From contig CM034546.1 in the NCBI GenBank assembly GCA_020055645.1, positions 122,004,375 to 122,068,374 of the forward strand: DNA of 64,000 nt. The letters are read 5' to 3'. Positions 35,101 to 50,100 of the stretch are shown here, piece by piece. The position numbers were made by a program, and so were the translations under genes. The DNA comes from Tomocerus qinae. Lineage: Eukaryota > Arthropoda > Collembola > Entomobryomorpha > Tomoceridae. The notes beneath the pieces are model-generated. The model ran no database searches. It had not been told where the DNA came from and was given only the letters and a program-made list of their open reading frames with translations. The first letter of the stretch is position 1. Every line of letters begins with the position of its first letter.

Positions 35101-38100
35101 TTATAGCATCCTCATTTTCAATAGCAAATGACAACAATTTTTACGTTCTATAAATCATTGGACTTAATCATTGAGATTGTTCTTCCGGCTTCCTCTCCCA
35201 TGTTGACACTAAATGAAAGCAAAAGTGTTGAATCTCATCTACAAAAACACCTTTGCATCGTTTAGATATTGATAGTTTATGTCTAGTCTATGTCTATAGA
35301 AGAAGACTTTACTGTAAAACATGTACACACTTACAATACAAGTAGATTAACAACTGTCGCCATAAAAATGCATTATTTACGGATGACAGGACAATGGTAT
35401 AAGTAAAGAAGTCCCTGTACTGCAGGAATTTATCATTGATAAAGGCTACGAGACAAGAGTCGCCAATAGGATATCGTAATCGCGATATTTGTTCCTACAA
35501 CCTCACCCCATTCTACAATCAAATCAGTAATTTCTTACGACAAGGTTCAATTGTACACGTATCGACATTACGAACTATATTGGGATTTCTTCCCACATAA
35601 CTCACATAATAACGCATCGATAGATATAGGGAACAGTATCCGGAGGGCTGGGTTAGCAAACCACAGGAAGACCGTATAAAATAAACCTAAGTCTTAAGTT
35701 ACCAATTTAATTACTTCAAAGTGAACAACATTCATTTTTCTGCGAGGGAACCCTTGAGGCATAAACACAAAACTAAGGAAACTTTATTCTTTTAAAATGC
35801 TATTACGTGATTGTTAGCCTTTACTAACTATTACTCTAGCTTACTATGCAAAGCATCAAGATGACAAGGGAATTATCCTTTAATTTTACGACTGCATTTA
35901 TTCACCATATTTTTTTCCTTGTGCATTTCTGGTATTACTTACATATTTATAACGTTTCTTAATGCAATTGTTCATGTTTTACTGGATTTTCATTCTCGCC
36001 ACTCGAGGCAATCTACTAGCAATATTTTATTAGCTTGAAATTAACACTTGTACTAAAACTATAAAGAAAAAATAGCATTAATATGCGTACACCCTCATCC
36101 TATACACGTATCCAGTTATTTTATCCGTAGCTAATTGTAATCCAAAGACATGTTAAGAGCGAATAGAATACAAAGTCCCTGTAACACTGAACACACTTTA
36201 AATACGTTTGTGACAATTGTGTGTGTGAATTTTTCACAACTGAGTTGAAGCTCGAGGGAACTTTCCCAATGAAACTGAAACTCTAAGCATTTTTTCATAC
36301 AAAGGGCATGATAGGATAATTATCACCTACACACAATGGACACCCTACTAATACACATATATAGCAGCATTGTAATACAGGGCTGTCTGCACACGATCAC
36401 ACGACAATTGAATTATGAACAGACAGAATATGTAAGACGATAAAATAAATTCAGTGAGTTGGTTAAGTAAACCAAGTCACGGTGTAAACTGCCTACCTGC
36501 TAAAACAATCTGTAACTAGTTTTATAAACAACGGTAATAGAGGAAGATATTGTTTTAAAATTTAAGATTAATGAAGTTATTAACCCGATGTGGTCAATAA
36601 TGATAATACATTTGTATTGATATATTCAGTTTATATGCATTATGTATATGCAAATGCAATTTAAAAGATTTAATAATATACTCTATAGATATTATATTAC
36701 CTGCGTAAACTATTATGTCCATTAAGTTACACACAATAGGTCTCTTAATGGTATATTTAGATAAATTTAACAGCTTGTAGTTTATAGAATGCAGATAAGC
36801 AAGGAATAAACAATTTAACCCCATTTCAACGAACAGACTTGTCGTGACGTGTGAAAATCTCTTCAGGAATAAAAAGACAATTAATTAACTCGTGGGAAGT
36901 CAAGTCGTCTAATCAAATTCAATTCGAATTTTATGCTTCCAATTTATTCAACAGTAATTAATTATGCAGAGCAATTATTCTTATTCAATAAATAGTACAT
37001 TAAGATGATAACTGTGGTCAAGTAGTAATAAGATGCATAATACATTAAGCCTTACCTTTTATTTTTATACAATTAGGAAAGTATAAAAGTGAGTATTCCA
37101 GTCCAAGTCACTTTTATACAATTTGAATCAGGTTTATAAACTCCTTTCGTCCTTACAATTAGGTTAGTCAAAATAAAATGCAAGGATCTACATAAAAAAT
37201 AATGTCACAGCCATGTCAGACACTAAATAGGTATTAAAATGCGTGTAATGCTTCTTATTTACATATTGTTATGTAAATTGTATTGTTTTACGATTCATTG
37301 TGCCTGTTTAATATTGTCTTAGATGTTACTAGTGAACCAATACATAATAATAAACATGCTAAATTATTTATGCTCATAGATATGATTGCAAGTGATTCAA
37401 ATGGAAGCTAATAATATCTGCTGAGCTTAATGTACTATATGGGAATCTATGTCGCAATAATTCATACGTCTTTCTCCTTTTAATAGACCAAAGAGTCGAA
37501 ATGTAGGCCCAAACTGTAGATAGAGATACTAACTAATAGCTAAATTAAGGTCTTTGATATATTATTCAAAAGTTCATTCGTGTGTGGCATTGTTCCATCT
37601 ATTACATCAGAATACCTACGCGGATAATTGGCGAACACGATTTTTTTGAAATTCCTCTATCATGACTACAAAGACAATGTATGGGTGGAAGTCGAATACA
37701 AATAAATGCTCCATGTCCTGCAGCTAGCATCCTTACTTTTTTATTATTCTTTAGAGCATGTACCACCCTATTGTCAAGTGAATATTGCACAATTCTCCTA
37801 CTAAATAAATGGCCATTGTCGTAATTGGAATTAAAAGAAAACTCGGTACTACTTGGAACATATTAAATTTTCCTTACTATCACTATTAACAAGTTGTACG
37901 AAAGTAATTGTATGGGTGAGCTGGGCTTAAACAGTATTGTCTTAGGTAATTGAATAATTGGCACGTACTATCTCTCTCTACCTATCACTCTCATAGCAGA
38001 CTAGAGACACAGCAGGTATATTAACGCTAATTAACTTACAAACCCTACACTTACTACCAAATAGATATTTCTTTTCTTACTATGTTCAATAATTGGTAGC

Positions 38101-41100
38101 TGGGTGTACAATATTGTTGATAACATTATGTTTGTTAAACTCATAGCTTTAATTTTAATACAAAAGAGCTGCAATTATTGTAATGCAGTGCTGATAATAG
38201 TGAAATGAGAGCTTCCAGACCAGGCTACTACCAATCGGATACATCTACGATAAAAATCGTGCTTTATTGTACAACAACAAATTACAATTGCAAGAGTATG
38301 TGTGTATTTTGATTTATCACGAGCTCCTCAATTGTAATGGAGGGAAAATAGCTGTACAATTCTTCATGGTATTATAGCCAACACTTTTATGTGGACTTAT
38401 GTTAAAAACAATTGCATACACATGACATTACAAGAGCAACGTTGCTCACACAACCCAACACTTTTGTTTTACATGAACTCAGCTTTTTAAAGTTCAAAAT
38501 GGGCTATGTAAATTGGAGCAAGGAAAAGGAACTGCGATTGGAATCAAAATTACAATTAGAATTAGAGTGTCTAGCCGAGCTAAGTCCAAAGCTTGAACAA
38601 AGTTACTAAATGTATCCGTATCGTACTAATCTATGCACTGAATTGTAGTCAACTACATACTACAATCGATTTAATTGGATTTTACCAAGAAATTAGAATG
38701 GAGAATCTGAAATCCAATTTGCCCTAAGAAATCATGAAAGTGAAAGAAATATTTATGGAACTAAGGGTTTTGTCTGTGAGGAAATATCACCCACTTATTA
38801 CTCTTTGAGTTCTAGTCCTAAACTCAGTTTTACGAGTATAGCATCCGTCTCTGCTTTTAAACAGTTGTAAAAAGTAAATAAACAGATCTCGTTTTGTTGG
38901 CTGATTTACATGGCAAAGAGTCAAAATCCCAGATTTGTGGAAATATCTTATTGCCATTTTGCTGAAAGGATTTATAGTAATTGTTACTTTAATGACCCCA
39001 TCACTTTACACGTGATAATGTGATTCGTGATCTTCCTACCCCGTTATATATTAAGTAGTACTAGTATAGGTTATAATTTATAAAGAAAAGTACTAGCTAG
39101 AAACAGTACAATTAATTAGATTGGTTTATTTGTGTGTATTAATTATATAGCTAATTTGGGTAGCTTTGTTCAACAGGAAAAATGCTTTGCTTGGTGGCTG
39201 ATCCGAATATTTAGAATGATACCCTTCAATTACACCTAAATGTGAGCCAGAGTGTTTATCATTTTTGGACACAGAAATATCTATTATTCTATTAACTAAA
39301 TTAAAAGCTGTATGAATTTATAAACTATCCGGCATCTAACTATTAAACTTAAAATGATAAGTGAAATATTTAAATCGATTTATTCAGGAGAATGACCAAT
39401 AACTGTCTGAAACAATCACAATAATAATTCTATCGTACTTGCAAATAAGACTAAAGTTTGGTGTAGGCTTAATAAGATTTTTTATTTGGCTTACTGACGA
39501 TGTTATAATAAGTTCTCACTACGATGGATTCTTTTGTATGTGTGTGCAAGCTACAAAGATATAAATTCTTATTACCCTAGAGGAATATTGCAATGTTATT
39601 ACCAAAAATAGAATAAAACGTATATGTAATAGTGTCTTTAAATAGATAAATAGAAAAATGAATGTTTATGGGTGATGATTATGTTGAGAACATGTCATAA
39701 TGTGCACTTTAGAATAAAAGTAAACAATAGAAAATAACGATGAGAATGAAATAATAATATAGTAATGAATGAAGGAGCCATGTAATTAAGTCAATGTGCG
39801 TATATGCATCTGAAAACAACTACGTAACAATGTAGCAACAAAGAAATAGCACTAAAAATAGCTATCCAAAGCCAAGTAAACTGAACTCGTGTCAAGTTAA
39901 ACGAGTGCACTGCTCCTCTCTCAATAGCAACTCTCCTTTCTCATTCTTAACCATCTTTTTTTTACAATAGTTAAATTCTAAGTATTCCTTAGCACAAAAG
40001 GATTTCGCCTCTCTCATTCAAAGTCACTTTTTATTTCAGTGAATGCACTCTTTTATTTTCTTATTATGCACATTATAAATGCATAATACAGTTGAATAAA
40101 ATAAAATGCAGTAATGGTTTATTAACATTGTAATAAATGAGTGTCATTTTTCATGCACGCGTATAAAGTTCTCACATTCATCTCTCTCTCTCTATACTTC
40201 AATTAACAATGAGTTGACTCCAGAATAAAAGACTCTTGGCCAGTCCAATTCACTTCACATGCAAATGTAAAAGAACTGCACAAAATAATAAAGCTTACTT
40301 GTAGGAGTTGAACTGATGATGATTGGTTGAATTGAGTTGTAATACGATGTCATGAAAAATGGATTTATTTATGATAGTAGCAATGATGCCACAATACCAT
40401 TCATTTGCGTTCTGTTTTCTTTTCTTTCTCTATCATCAGTTAACACTTGTAAACCACATGACACTTGAGAAAGATTTGTTATCTTCGCATTACATTGCGT
40501 ATATACGACATTTTTATGTCATCATTTCTCCAAGTGACAATGAAAACGATTGCGAATAGATAGTAAACAACTCCCATGTAAATCTAACATCGAAAATCAG
40601 GTGATATCATAATATTGTTAACACTTGAAACTAATTCATGTATTTAAGAATTTGTTATTTGTTGTTACAAGTACAGATACAACCATACAACAAAATTGTG
40701 TTGACCTGCTTAACAGGTACATCTTCATTTTGATAGCTTTTAGGTTACAGCGTATTTGTAGTAACTTCGTTACCATTACCATTCTAATTTACGTTTTGTT
40801 GATTGCTACGACATTGTTTTTGGACACGCTACATTTCACTTAAGAAACATTCTTAATTTATCTTATTTCATGAAGATTAGTTTAAAATTATGACAAATCA
40901 CTGTAGTATTGCGTTGTATTACATCAGTCGTATTTGTGATGGGAGGAAAAACTTTGTTCGGAACTCTTTATGAAGAAAAGCTTGAAAAAATCTAAGAATT
41001 ACCTCTTAGACATAGATTACAATGCATTTGTTCATTCATAGCATGTACTAGAACATTTACAACAGAGAAGAAATTTAAAATAATAGTTGTAGTGAGGTAT

Positions 41101-44100
41101 GCAGAGATCTCATGAAAATGTAGTGAAGTATTAGATGCAAGATTGCTGCCGCATGAAATGTGAGGTACAACAGCGTGACACGAGTATGAGCATGACAAAG
41201 AGTCTTACTTATTGTTAAAATATTACTACATTATATTTCAACTGTCAACTCATCTATTGCATTGTAACTAATACTGTAGCATCTTTATCTTATTCATTTA
41301 ACCAATTTAACAATTCAAACTTACAATCAGTCGAGAGAGTCTTAGCGAGATAGGATTGAGTCTCTTGGGTGTTGGCTATTGCTTTGTTGTTTACTACTAC
41401 CAAGAAAATGGGTTTGCCACAGAAGTACATTTATCCACCTTATCCATCTCTCTAGTAGCTACAATTTCTGAAGATTGGGCATTGTATGAGACTGAAGGAA
41501 AATTCTCAATGTAGACTAAAGTATATACAGATATATTTGATATAGTTAATACAGAAGACTCTCTACATTAGCACAATTAGTGCAATGCTAAACCAAAAGT
41601 GAAGCATTTAGCTGATTAATCTTAGGGATATTAGTCTAATTATGAAATACGATACTGAAAGCGTGCTTCATCCATTCTATTCTACTATCGTCATTTCTTA
41701 ATTTTTAGCATCAAGGAATAGGATTCTCACTAGATCATTCAAGACAGTCAGACTATCACATAATAAACTGCTTGTTCACGTTCTCTATAATTCACGCCTC
41801 GGCGAATTTCAAGAACAAAATTACCCACGCCACACTTATCATTTGTACTACTCCTATTCTGTATAAACAACTACAATCTTAGGAGAGCAAAAACTTCTGT
41901 ACAATCTTCTATGCTCTACCATTATTTACCTTACTTGCACTCCCTACTTAGTTCTATCAACAAAACTTGCAGATATACTAAACTACTATATACATGTATG
42001 ATACTCAAATATAGCTGGCAATGAGTGAGAACGAGTCTAATTGCCAATATCATCTTGACTGCACTTTTACACTTGGAATACTTTAACTTACTGAAACTCT
42101 ATTCTCTACTTTGATTTTCTTATCCATTACAACAATAAACACAACCTACTTTAGTTCTTAAGGATTACGGATCAAAAATTTCAAAATTAAAAATATCCCC
42201 AACTTTTCCTGATAAAAGTTTGTTTTCACTTGATTTATCAACATTTATATGACTTTGATAAATGATTTTCAGTATATAACCTTCCTTTCCACATTTTATA
42301 AGAATGAGAACATTGTCATTGAAGTTTATAAGAAATCCATTTTTTTTGTTCTACATAAAGATTTCCTTCTTGTCAGTATCCGTCTTATGTTCCTGTATTT
42401 ATTTACAGAGGTTATCATAAACATATAAATAAGCTACCCAAGTTGTCTTTTATTCTCACAGTTCCAATGCCCAGCACTTTTACAAATAGCAATGACAATT
42501 TACAGAAGGTTACCTGCCATTTTTCGAACTTGTATCAAAAAACAATAACAGTTCAAATTATAAATCATGATGACCCATTTAATTAATCCACATATGTCTT
42601 AGTTTTGATTTAGTTGCCTAATTACGCAGGGATTTTAGTAGAGAAAATAGTGCAGAAAAGAGTAAACAAGTTTATTTGTCTAAAGTCAAAATTAGTCAGG
42701 TAAGACTTGCCAAATAAGAAAATAGTAGATCAATGTACTGACTACTAAATTGTAGTAGAGTATACAGATTACATTTCATTGATGTAATTTAAGGTCTTTA
42801 CGCATAGAGAGATCTCATTCACGAACCTCTCTCTACCATTCCATATTTGTTTCCTAAGTGTATAACTCCCCAAATATGTTTTAGAGTCGGACCATTACCA
42901 AAAGATGTGTATTACATGTTCTATAGTCTTACATGGATGATAATCTAAATACCTAGAGTCTACACACAATAACATTAACCTCGTCTCGAATCATTTTCGA
43001 AGTTTTTGGCTGCATGTACTGCAATTTGGTGATTAGATCATATCACCTGGTTTGGTCCTCGCCTTCATTTCTTATGTAAAGATTGTCTACCTACAATGGC
43101 ATATCACAGTTCACAGTTGTGTTTAATAGAGTTGTATTGAATTAATTTAGTTGTACTTGTGTTTATGATTTACTCCTGCTATTGTGTCTACTCTACTATT
43201 ACATTATTAGATAAAGACACAGCAGCCAGTTTATTACAGGTGATAGTCCTTATCAATGTGCAATTATAATCAATCTGTTATTAATATCAATGTGATAGAG
43301 ATAATCGGTTACTTATTTAGCGCGTAATTAGGACCAAGCACAACAAAACAATCGGACGCAATGACATTGAACCTAATACAATAGTACACATTCCATATAT
43401 AGTATAACATGATAAAATTGGCAACCAATAATATAAAACTCATTCCTTGGTCCTTCTATTTCTGAACACACTTTAAATAATGTAGATTGTCTCAACTGAA
43501 ACAAGTAGTCTGCAATTTTTGAATATATTCAATTTTATACAATTCTATATACATTGTAATGCATTGCATTTTCAATAGGCATTAGTATACGCAGTGAAGA
43601 ATCTAATAGGTACTAATAATTCACCGCTAAATAGGTATACGTGAGTAATAAGGTAGATTTGTATTCCTTCTTACTCCTAATTTATTGGTAGTCAACTACC
43701 TACAATTTTTCTATTACTGGCGTATTCACTATTCTCTAAAGTAAAGCATATTCAATGCTCTTCATTCATGGTCAGTCCAATTTCTCTTTTGCTTCAACTA
43801 CCTGTGTTTCTGGTTGCATTGTGCAGAGTTGTATTCATTGCTTGTAATCTGTTCTTCACTTGGTATTGTACCTGCAGATTTTTGTGCTCTGAAGCGAGGC
43901 TGCACCTTTTAATGCAATTTGCTTCACAACAACTGCTCATTCTTTTCGTGCAAAGTGTAAAGTGACCTTTGAAACAATTAATGAATGTCTAAATGAATTG
44001 ATAATATACATTAGAACATTGTACAATTCTTTTTATGACACTTTGTACTTTATTAGTCCGTTTATAAGGAGAAACAACAGTCTTATTGCGAATGTTAGCA

Positions 44101-47100
44101 ATGAATCTTCTAAGGTTAATACTACCACACGTTTAGTTTTGCAAAAAATACCTCCAACGTGTTTTCGAAACTAAACAGTGCTAATTCTTCATTGTGTACC
44201 TTTCATTGTATTTAAATGCTGTACTAAACGCCATATTTTTCAGTAAATCCATTTACTATTATTACTATTAACTTACAATGTTCTTAACTCAATATAGCTA
44301 TAAAAGCAAAACATCAAGTTTCCCATCTTCTCATAAATACAATCTTTTTTTACAAGTGCAAAAGTTCTAGTTTCTCTACACCTACACCTTCTCCATAATT
44401 CTTTACTTTATCACTACTTATCATTCACAATATTGCGGTAGGATAAATTATTCATTACAGAAGATTGCAATTTTACACTGATGGCTTTATATTACAGTAC
44501 AATATTATTAACGAAAATATATTTGCTGAAACATGGACAGTAAATCCAAAATATTTGCATTGATAACTTGGTTCTTTTAACATGACTGGCACTGACGATA
44601 TTTATGTATATGGCTGTCAGTAGATACAAAAATGTGGAAAGTATGCAAAAATCAATTTTTGCATGTCAATCTGTCATTTTGTCAATTACTTACGAAATTT
44701 TGACATAATGATTTAATAGAAGGGCAGCGAACTATTTTTTCTTTATTCGCTCAGCAATGACCTTTTTAGTATATAAACTGTTGAACACCACAAAAGAAAA
44801 CACCACAAATAATTACTATGTAGTGTCTATTTGAAAGTGCTAAAAATACCAACATATTAATGGAATTGCCCCAAAATTACTTAAGTATGTAATGAACATT
44901 AAAGGAAAATAGAAAATACTCTTTGTTATAAATGATGGGTTGAATATCGTACCTACTACAACGATAATTTAGTGTAATAGAGAATTTTACATCACAAAAT
45001 ACGTATGTCACATACAATTAAGCCAACAACAGTGGATGAGAAACACGCAGACTAAACAGAAAAGCCAATTTTTTGGAGATTGGGTTAAATAAGTAGAACC
45101 GAGAGGGATAATTAGACAGAGCATATGATCTCAAGCAAAAAGTTGATACATCTTAGATACTTATCATTGAAACTGGCAAGAGAAACGAAATAAGTTAATC
45201 CGTTATACAATTATTACATTTAGGTTAAGAAATTCCGAAATTAGTGAGGTATGTAATTCACGTGCAACTAAATGGTTTAGAGTGGAATCCTCGAATATCT
45301 AAGGGAAAGCATACGAAAATAAATAAAATGAAAACATGTACTTATTGGAAACCAATATCAAGATCAAATATAACTGCATGAGCAGTTTATAGTTAATCTT
45401 GACCACAAGCACGCAATGGAATGGTTTGAAGTAACAATAACAATAATTATATAAGAAATGTTAACTTTCCTTAATAACTACATAATAGTCAAGGTAAAAC
45501 AATGTATATTTAGGTAATGTCAAACTTCAATGCTCGCCTAGATACACAAGTAATAAAAGAAGACGAAAATGTAGAGTCGCTTAGTATATTTTGACAAAGA
45601 GTATTATTCACTTTCAAGTTGAACAAATGCCTTTCTTTTCTCATATTGAATTTTATGATATCCGTAATATTTCATAGAGCAAGATATTCTTCTTGTTTGT
45701 TCATTTCCTTCTGAAGAGTTCCCTTGAGTTATATAAAATATAGTTTTAGTACTATTACTTTTCGACTGAGACTCGAGTATTTATATCCTGATGGACTAAA
45801 TTTCCTCAAGTCAGTCAAGGCATTTAAAACGGTATTCCCTTTTCTTTTTGTCCCATTCCTAAGAATATGAATTGTATCGTGCAAATAGAAACTTAATATA
45901 ATAGATACCCAAAAGTAGTGAAACATCCTTTCGCTATTCCTTACCACACAACAACATTTACATTACCATTTAAGACACCGAGACTAATCAACCGTGCCAC
46001 AGTAAACACTTGCTAAGCATATACAAACATTATAACACACTCTTACTCCTAGCTAAGTAGCATCCCATCTCCCATCGACTACATCATTCACTTTATGTAG
46101 AGACATAATCACACGTAACTAATATCTACTGACTCTCGCTATAAATAACTTCTTATTTAACTTGCCCCTTCCTCCATTCTTATTCCCACACACATTCTTC
46201 CATACAGATATTTCTATTTGCTCCTTAGAGTGGTAAGCATCTAAATATACACTCAATATTTATTATTACATAGCACTATGTAAATAAGACATGCGTTTAA
46301 TACACAATAGAAATTACTTTCGTTGAACTTATGAATTTCAATGCTTTCCTTTACATAAAATACTTTTACATTCACCACTGTTATCCATTAGTTGCTAATG
46401 TGTATTTATAATATATCTGCATTACATATTTAACAAAGGAAAAGTTATATCCCTACCTATTGTATTGGCTCTAAGGGTTTATGTACCTATAAACATCTAC
46501 ATATTATGTAGATTCAACGAGACAATACCTCATTGGTCATATTATGAGAATTCTTATAACGATGCTATACATTTTGCCGGTCAGTTTTCACTTTCTCTTA
46601 TTGCCTTGTCTCTAGCAGTAAACTTAGACAAGGCAAAACACTTACAGACACAGACCATTATGCCATAATATGACACACTACTATATATATATCTAATTAT
46701 ACTTTGTCCATAATATGTTCACCCATGGATCAAAAAATCTTTCTTAGAGTTTACTAATTATTTTTGACCTAAGGGTGCATTCTATAAATACTCTAGGTAC
46801 ACTTGCATTGAAATGCTAATGATTTTCAAAATTTAGTCTCATCATACTGTCCATATCATATTGTCTTTTCTGGGTACAATACAATATATTTTTGCATGAG
46901 AACTTTACAGCACAAAAACAAGTACAACAGGTAAAAAAATAATTTACCATAAACCTTAGAATTCCACTTGAGACAATAGTGGCAAAATTTTCGGTACTCA
47001 GCTGACTAGATCAGAAGGGCGCTTTTCCAATTAAGCTACAATCGAGACAGTTAACCATTGGGTTTCTACCACAGGTTTCAATCGTCAAACGTATCCCCCA

Positions 47101-50100
47101 TAGGTTTCCACTTCCAAACACTTCCTTTAACTAATTACGGCTCTTAGCTGTTGAGCAACTGATTACCTTAATATAGTAATCAAGAAATAATGACTTATAG
47201 ACATAGAAATAGTACAGTAATGATGGAAAGAGATTGAAATTAAAAGAAGTTCATAACTTTAAATGTAAGTTTTACATAATAATTATTATGGTTTCATATA
47301 TTTTGATATTCTGGTCATCTATTAGTTGATGAAAGTACATATGTAGGGACTACTGACATTCGTGGTGATCTACAAAATAATTTTACATAGGTTTTCAATT
47401 GAAATTTTCGAGTTGGCAGTAAATAGACAGAAATGAGGGTATTAGACGTTATGTATTCTAGTTTTATGAATGTATTTTAGTAGGACGAGCTGTAACTATG
47501 TTCAGAATTGAAGGAAATTGAAACTAGATAGTATGTCATACCAGTAGTAGTGTAGTGTTATAATGGTGGAAGATGTATGATGAGGTCAGCATATATACAA
47601 TGAAAAATATTCCCTCTGTTCATCTAAAATTCTCACAATAAATGTGTTGGTCAATGAATAGACAATTAATGATGTGCAAATTCAAAACGGTACATTCCGT
47701 CTTCAAAGAAATGCGAAGTTTCCTTATATATATTATTTTCACATTTTACGCAGTTTGCTACCGCCGGGGGTTACAGGCGTTTCTTAAGCTTTCCTCTTGA
47801 CAATGTTGCTAATGTAAGCGAATTCAAAAGTCAAGTATGAAATATGAATGAATAGTTGACTAAAGGATTGTCAAAGGAAGGAGAAGATTCTCTTCCTTTG
47901 CTTGGGTTCTCAGCTATCTCCTTTTCTATTGTCCTGAATCAGATTAGATAACTATCAAGCTTAAGGCTGAATTCCTGTACTCAATCCTGTCTTCTTCACA
48001 TCATACACTAATGGAACTAAATATTGAAACTTTTACAAAGTTAGTGTAAGTAGGTATTCCTTTACATAGTACCATAACATAATTCCTGTCTGCACTTAGG
48101 TCTAGCCAGTAGAAGAAATTGAAAGTTTCTTTGAAATTCCACATCTAATAATATGGTAAATATCCCGAGATGGCTTAAGATTTGCAATAATTGCAAAATT
48201 TTTTTTTCAAGTGCACTCTCTTCGAATAAATTACATGTTATTGTTGATTCAGTCAATTCTATCACAAGTAATAGTGGTTTACATGATTTATTTGTAATTC
48301 TGGTTGACAATTAAATGGCAGATATGCCCAGTGGACTTGACACACAGACGATGAATCGAGACATCGCAAACTAATCCAAAATTAATTCTTAATTATGCAG
48401 CCTAAAGCAATACAAAATTAAACTGATTGAAAATGTAATGCTCATTAAGGTAGAAGGTAAAATGAAAGAAAATTGTAAAAGGCTGATAAAAACATTGTTA
48501 AATATGACTATTAAATAAATGCAAAATATTTAGCATTTATTTTAGTTAATTACTAAATGTTTGCCTTGTTTATTTACAACTAATCATTGGGTGATGTATG
48601 ATGATATCTAATAGTAATAATATTATTAATATTATGTAATATAAGTAAGAATATAGGTAGCCTTAACAGTTTATTTGCTACGAAATGTTATATTCTCGTA
48701 TTTCTAGGTTTTGAGGCTAAACATACAAAAAGAATAAGAAACCTGTTAAAGCAGAATATTTGACTATAATAACATCTTTTTAGTGTATTGGCTACAAACT
48801 GCAAAGGTTAAGCAATATTTACAAGAAGGATCTTTAGAATTCCATTCTATGTAATTCATTGTGGATGTAGGTAACCTGTTTGGCCTGGCTATGTTTATTA
48901 TTTTGACTTTTCAATGTGTAAAATGGAGAGACGAAGGAAAATTATTGAGTAATTATATATGCTAATGATTATAGATAATTGTACATTCAAGATGTGTGAG
49001 TTACAAACCCACGAATCGAATCATCGCGTCTCAAATGTATTTTTTAACTACACTAAACTACTCATTGTGTTTATTCTCTCTTCTTATCTGTATATTTATC
49101 GTGGATTGTAGCGATCTTCTCATAGTGGCAGACAGTACTCCAATTGTGAGCACATGTAAATTTATCTCATTTGCAGTATAGGGCAATGGTACAAGCATGT
49201 TGGTAGAATGTCATAAATTCAGAGTTATCTTAATAAATTGTGAATTGGGCTAGTCTCTTTCTCTCGTCTGATCTATCCAACTACTGTCCATTAGCATATG
49301 GCATGAGTTGATTTTTTTAACTTGCTTTACCCAAGTCAAGTTCCATTTCAATTGGATACAGACAGAATAAAAGCATTCGTAGTCGTGGCATGCCACTTCA
49401 TGTAGGAAGCTGCAACTTGTATAAACACCATTCTCTATTACTGGTTCCTATTATGTTTGAATCATGGAAGTCCATCGCCTTGCCTGCACGCACATTTATA
49501 TCGAACAACCATTTAATTACTCTTGGCTTCATTCAATGTGGGCTCAATGATTCGCTCTATTTTCAATTTACTGCAATCTAATAGCAAGCGAATATCAAGT
49601 TATATGAATTTATGCGAATAGTAATTTAAAATAGACAACTCGAAAAATTAATCACTTTACATTGTACATTTACACATTGTAGATTAATTTACGCATTTTA
49701 CTTTTGAACTGCTATGTTGTATTAAACATATGGGACACTTTATTATCTACAGAATATAGATCGTGTATATTTAGGTTTTGCCGAATTTACTGCATCTGGC
49801 ATCAATTTAATAATTTCGTCATTTTACAAATAAAATCGTCATGAAATAAATCATAGGGATAGAAATAGATATTTGATTTTTAATAGGGATACCTAATATG
49901 TAAATACGTTTATAATGCAGTAATTTAATTGACTTGTAAACGTAATGAATGTAGTACCCCCATGGAATTAATTATTGCATAAGAGTGTGGCAAAACAGAA
50001 AGATGGACCAAAACAAAGATATGGTATGTGTGAATGAAATATTTACCTATTTTGGTAGAGATGAGCATGAAAAATGTTAGGAAACAGAATGTGTATGTGA

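Noticed and set aside
43768-44174. Two adjacent plus-strand frames with hydrophobic starts
   Set aside because: The first resembles a membrane segment, but AT-rich DNA often does. There is no splice support, no domain and no link between the two frames.
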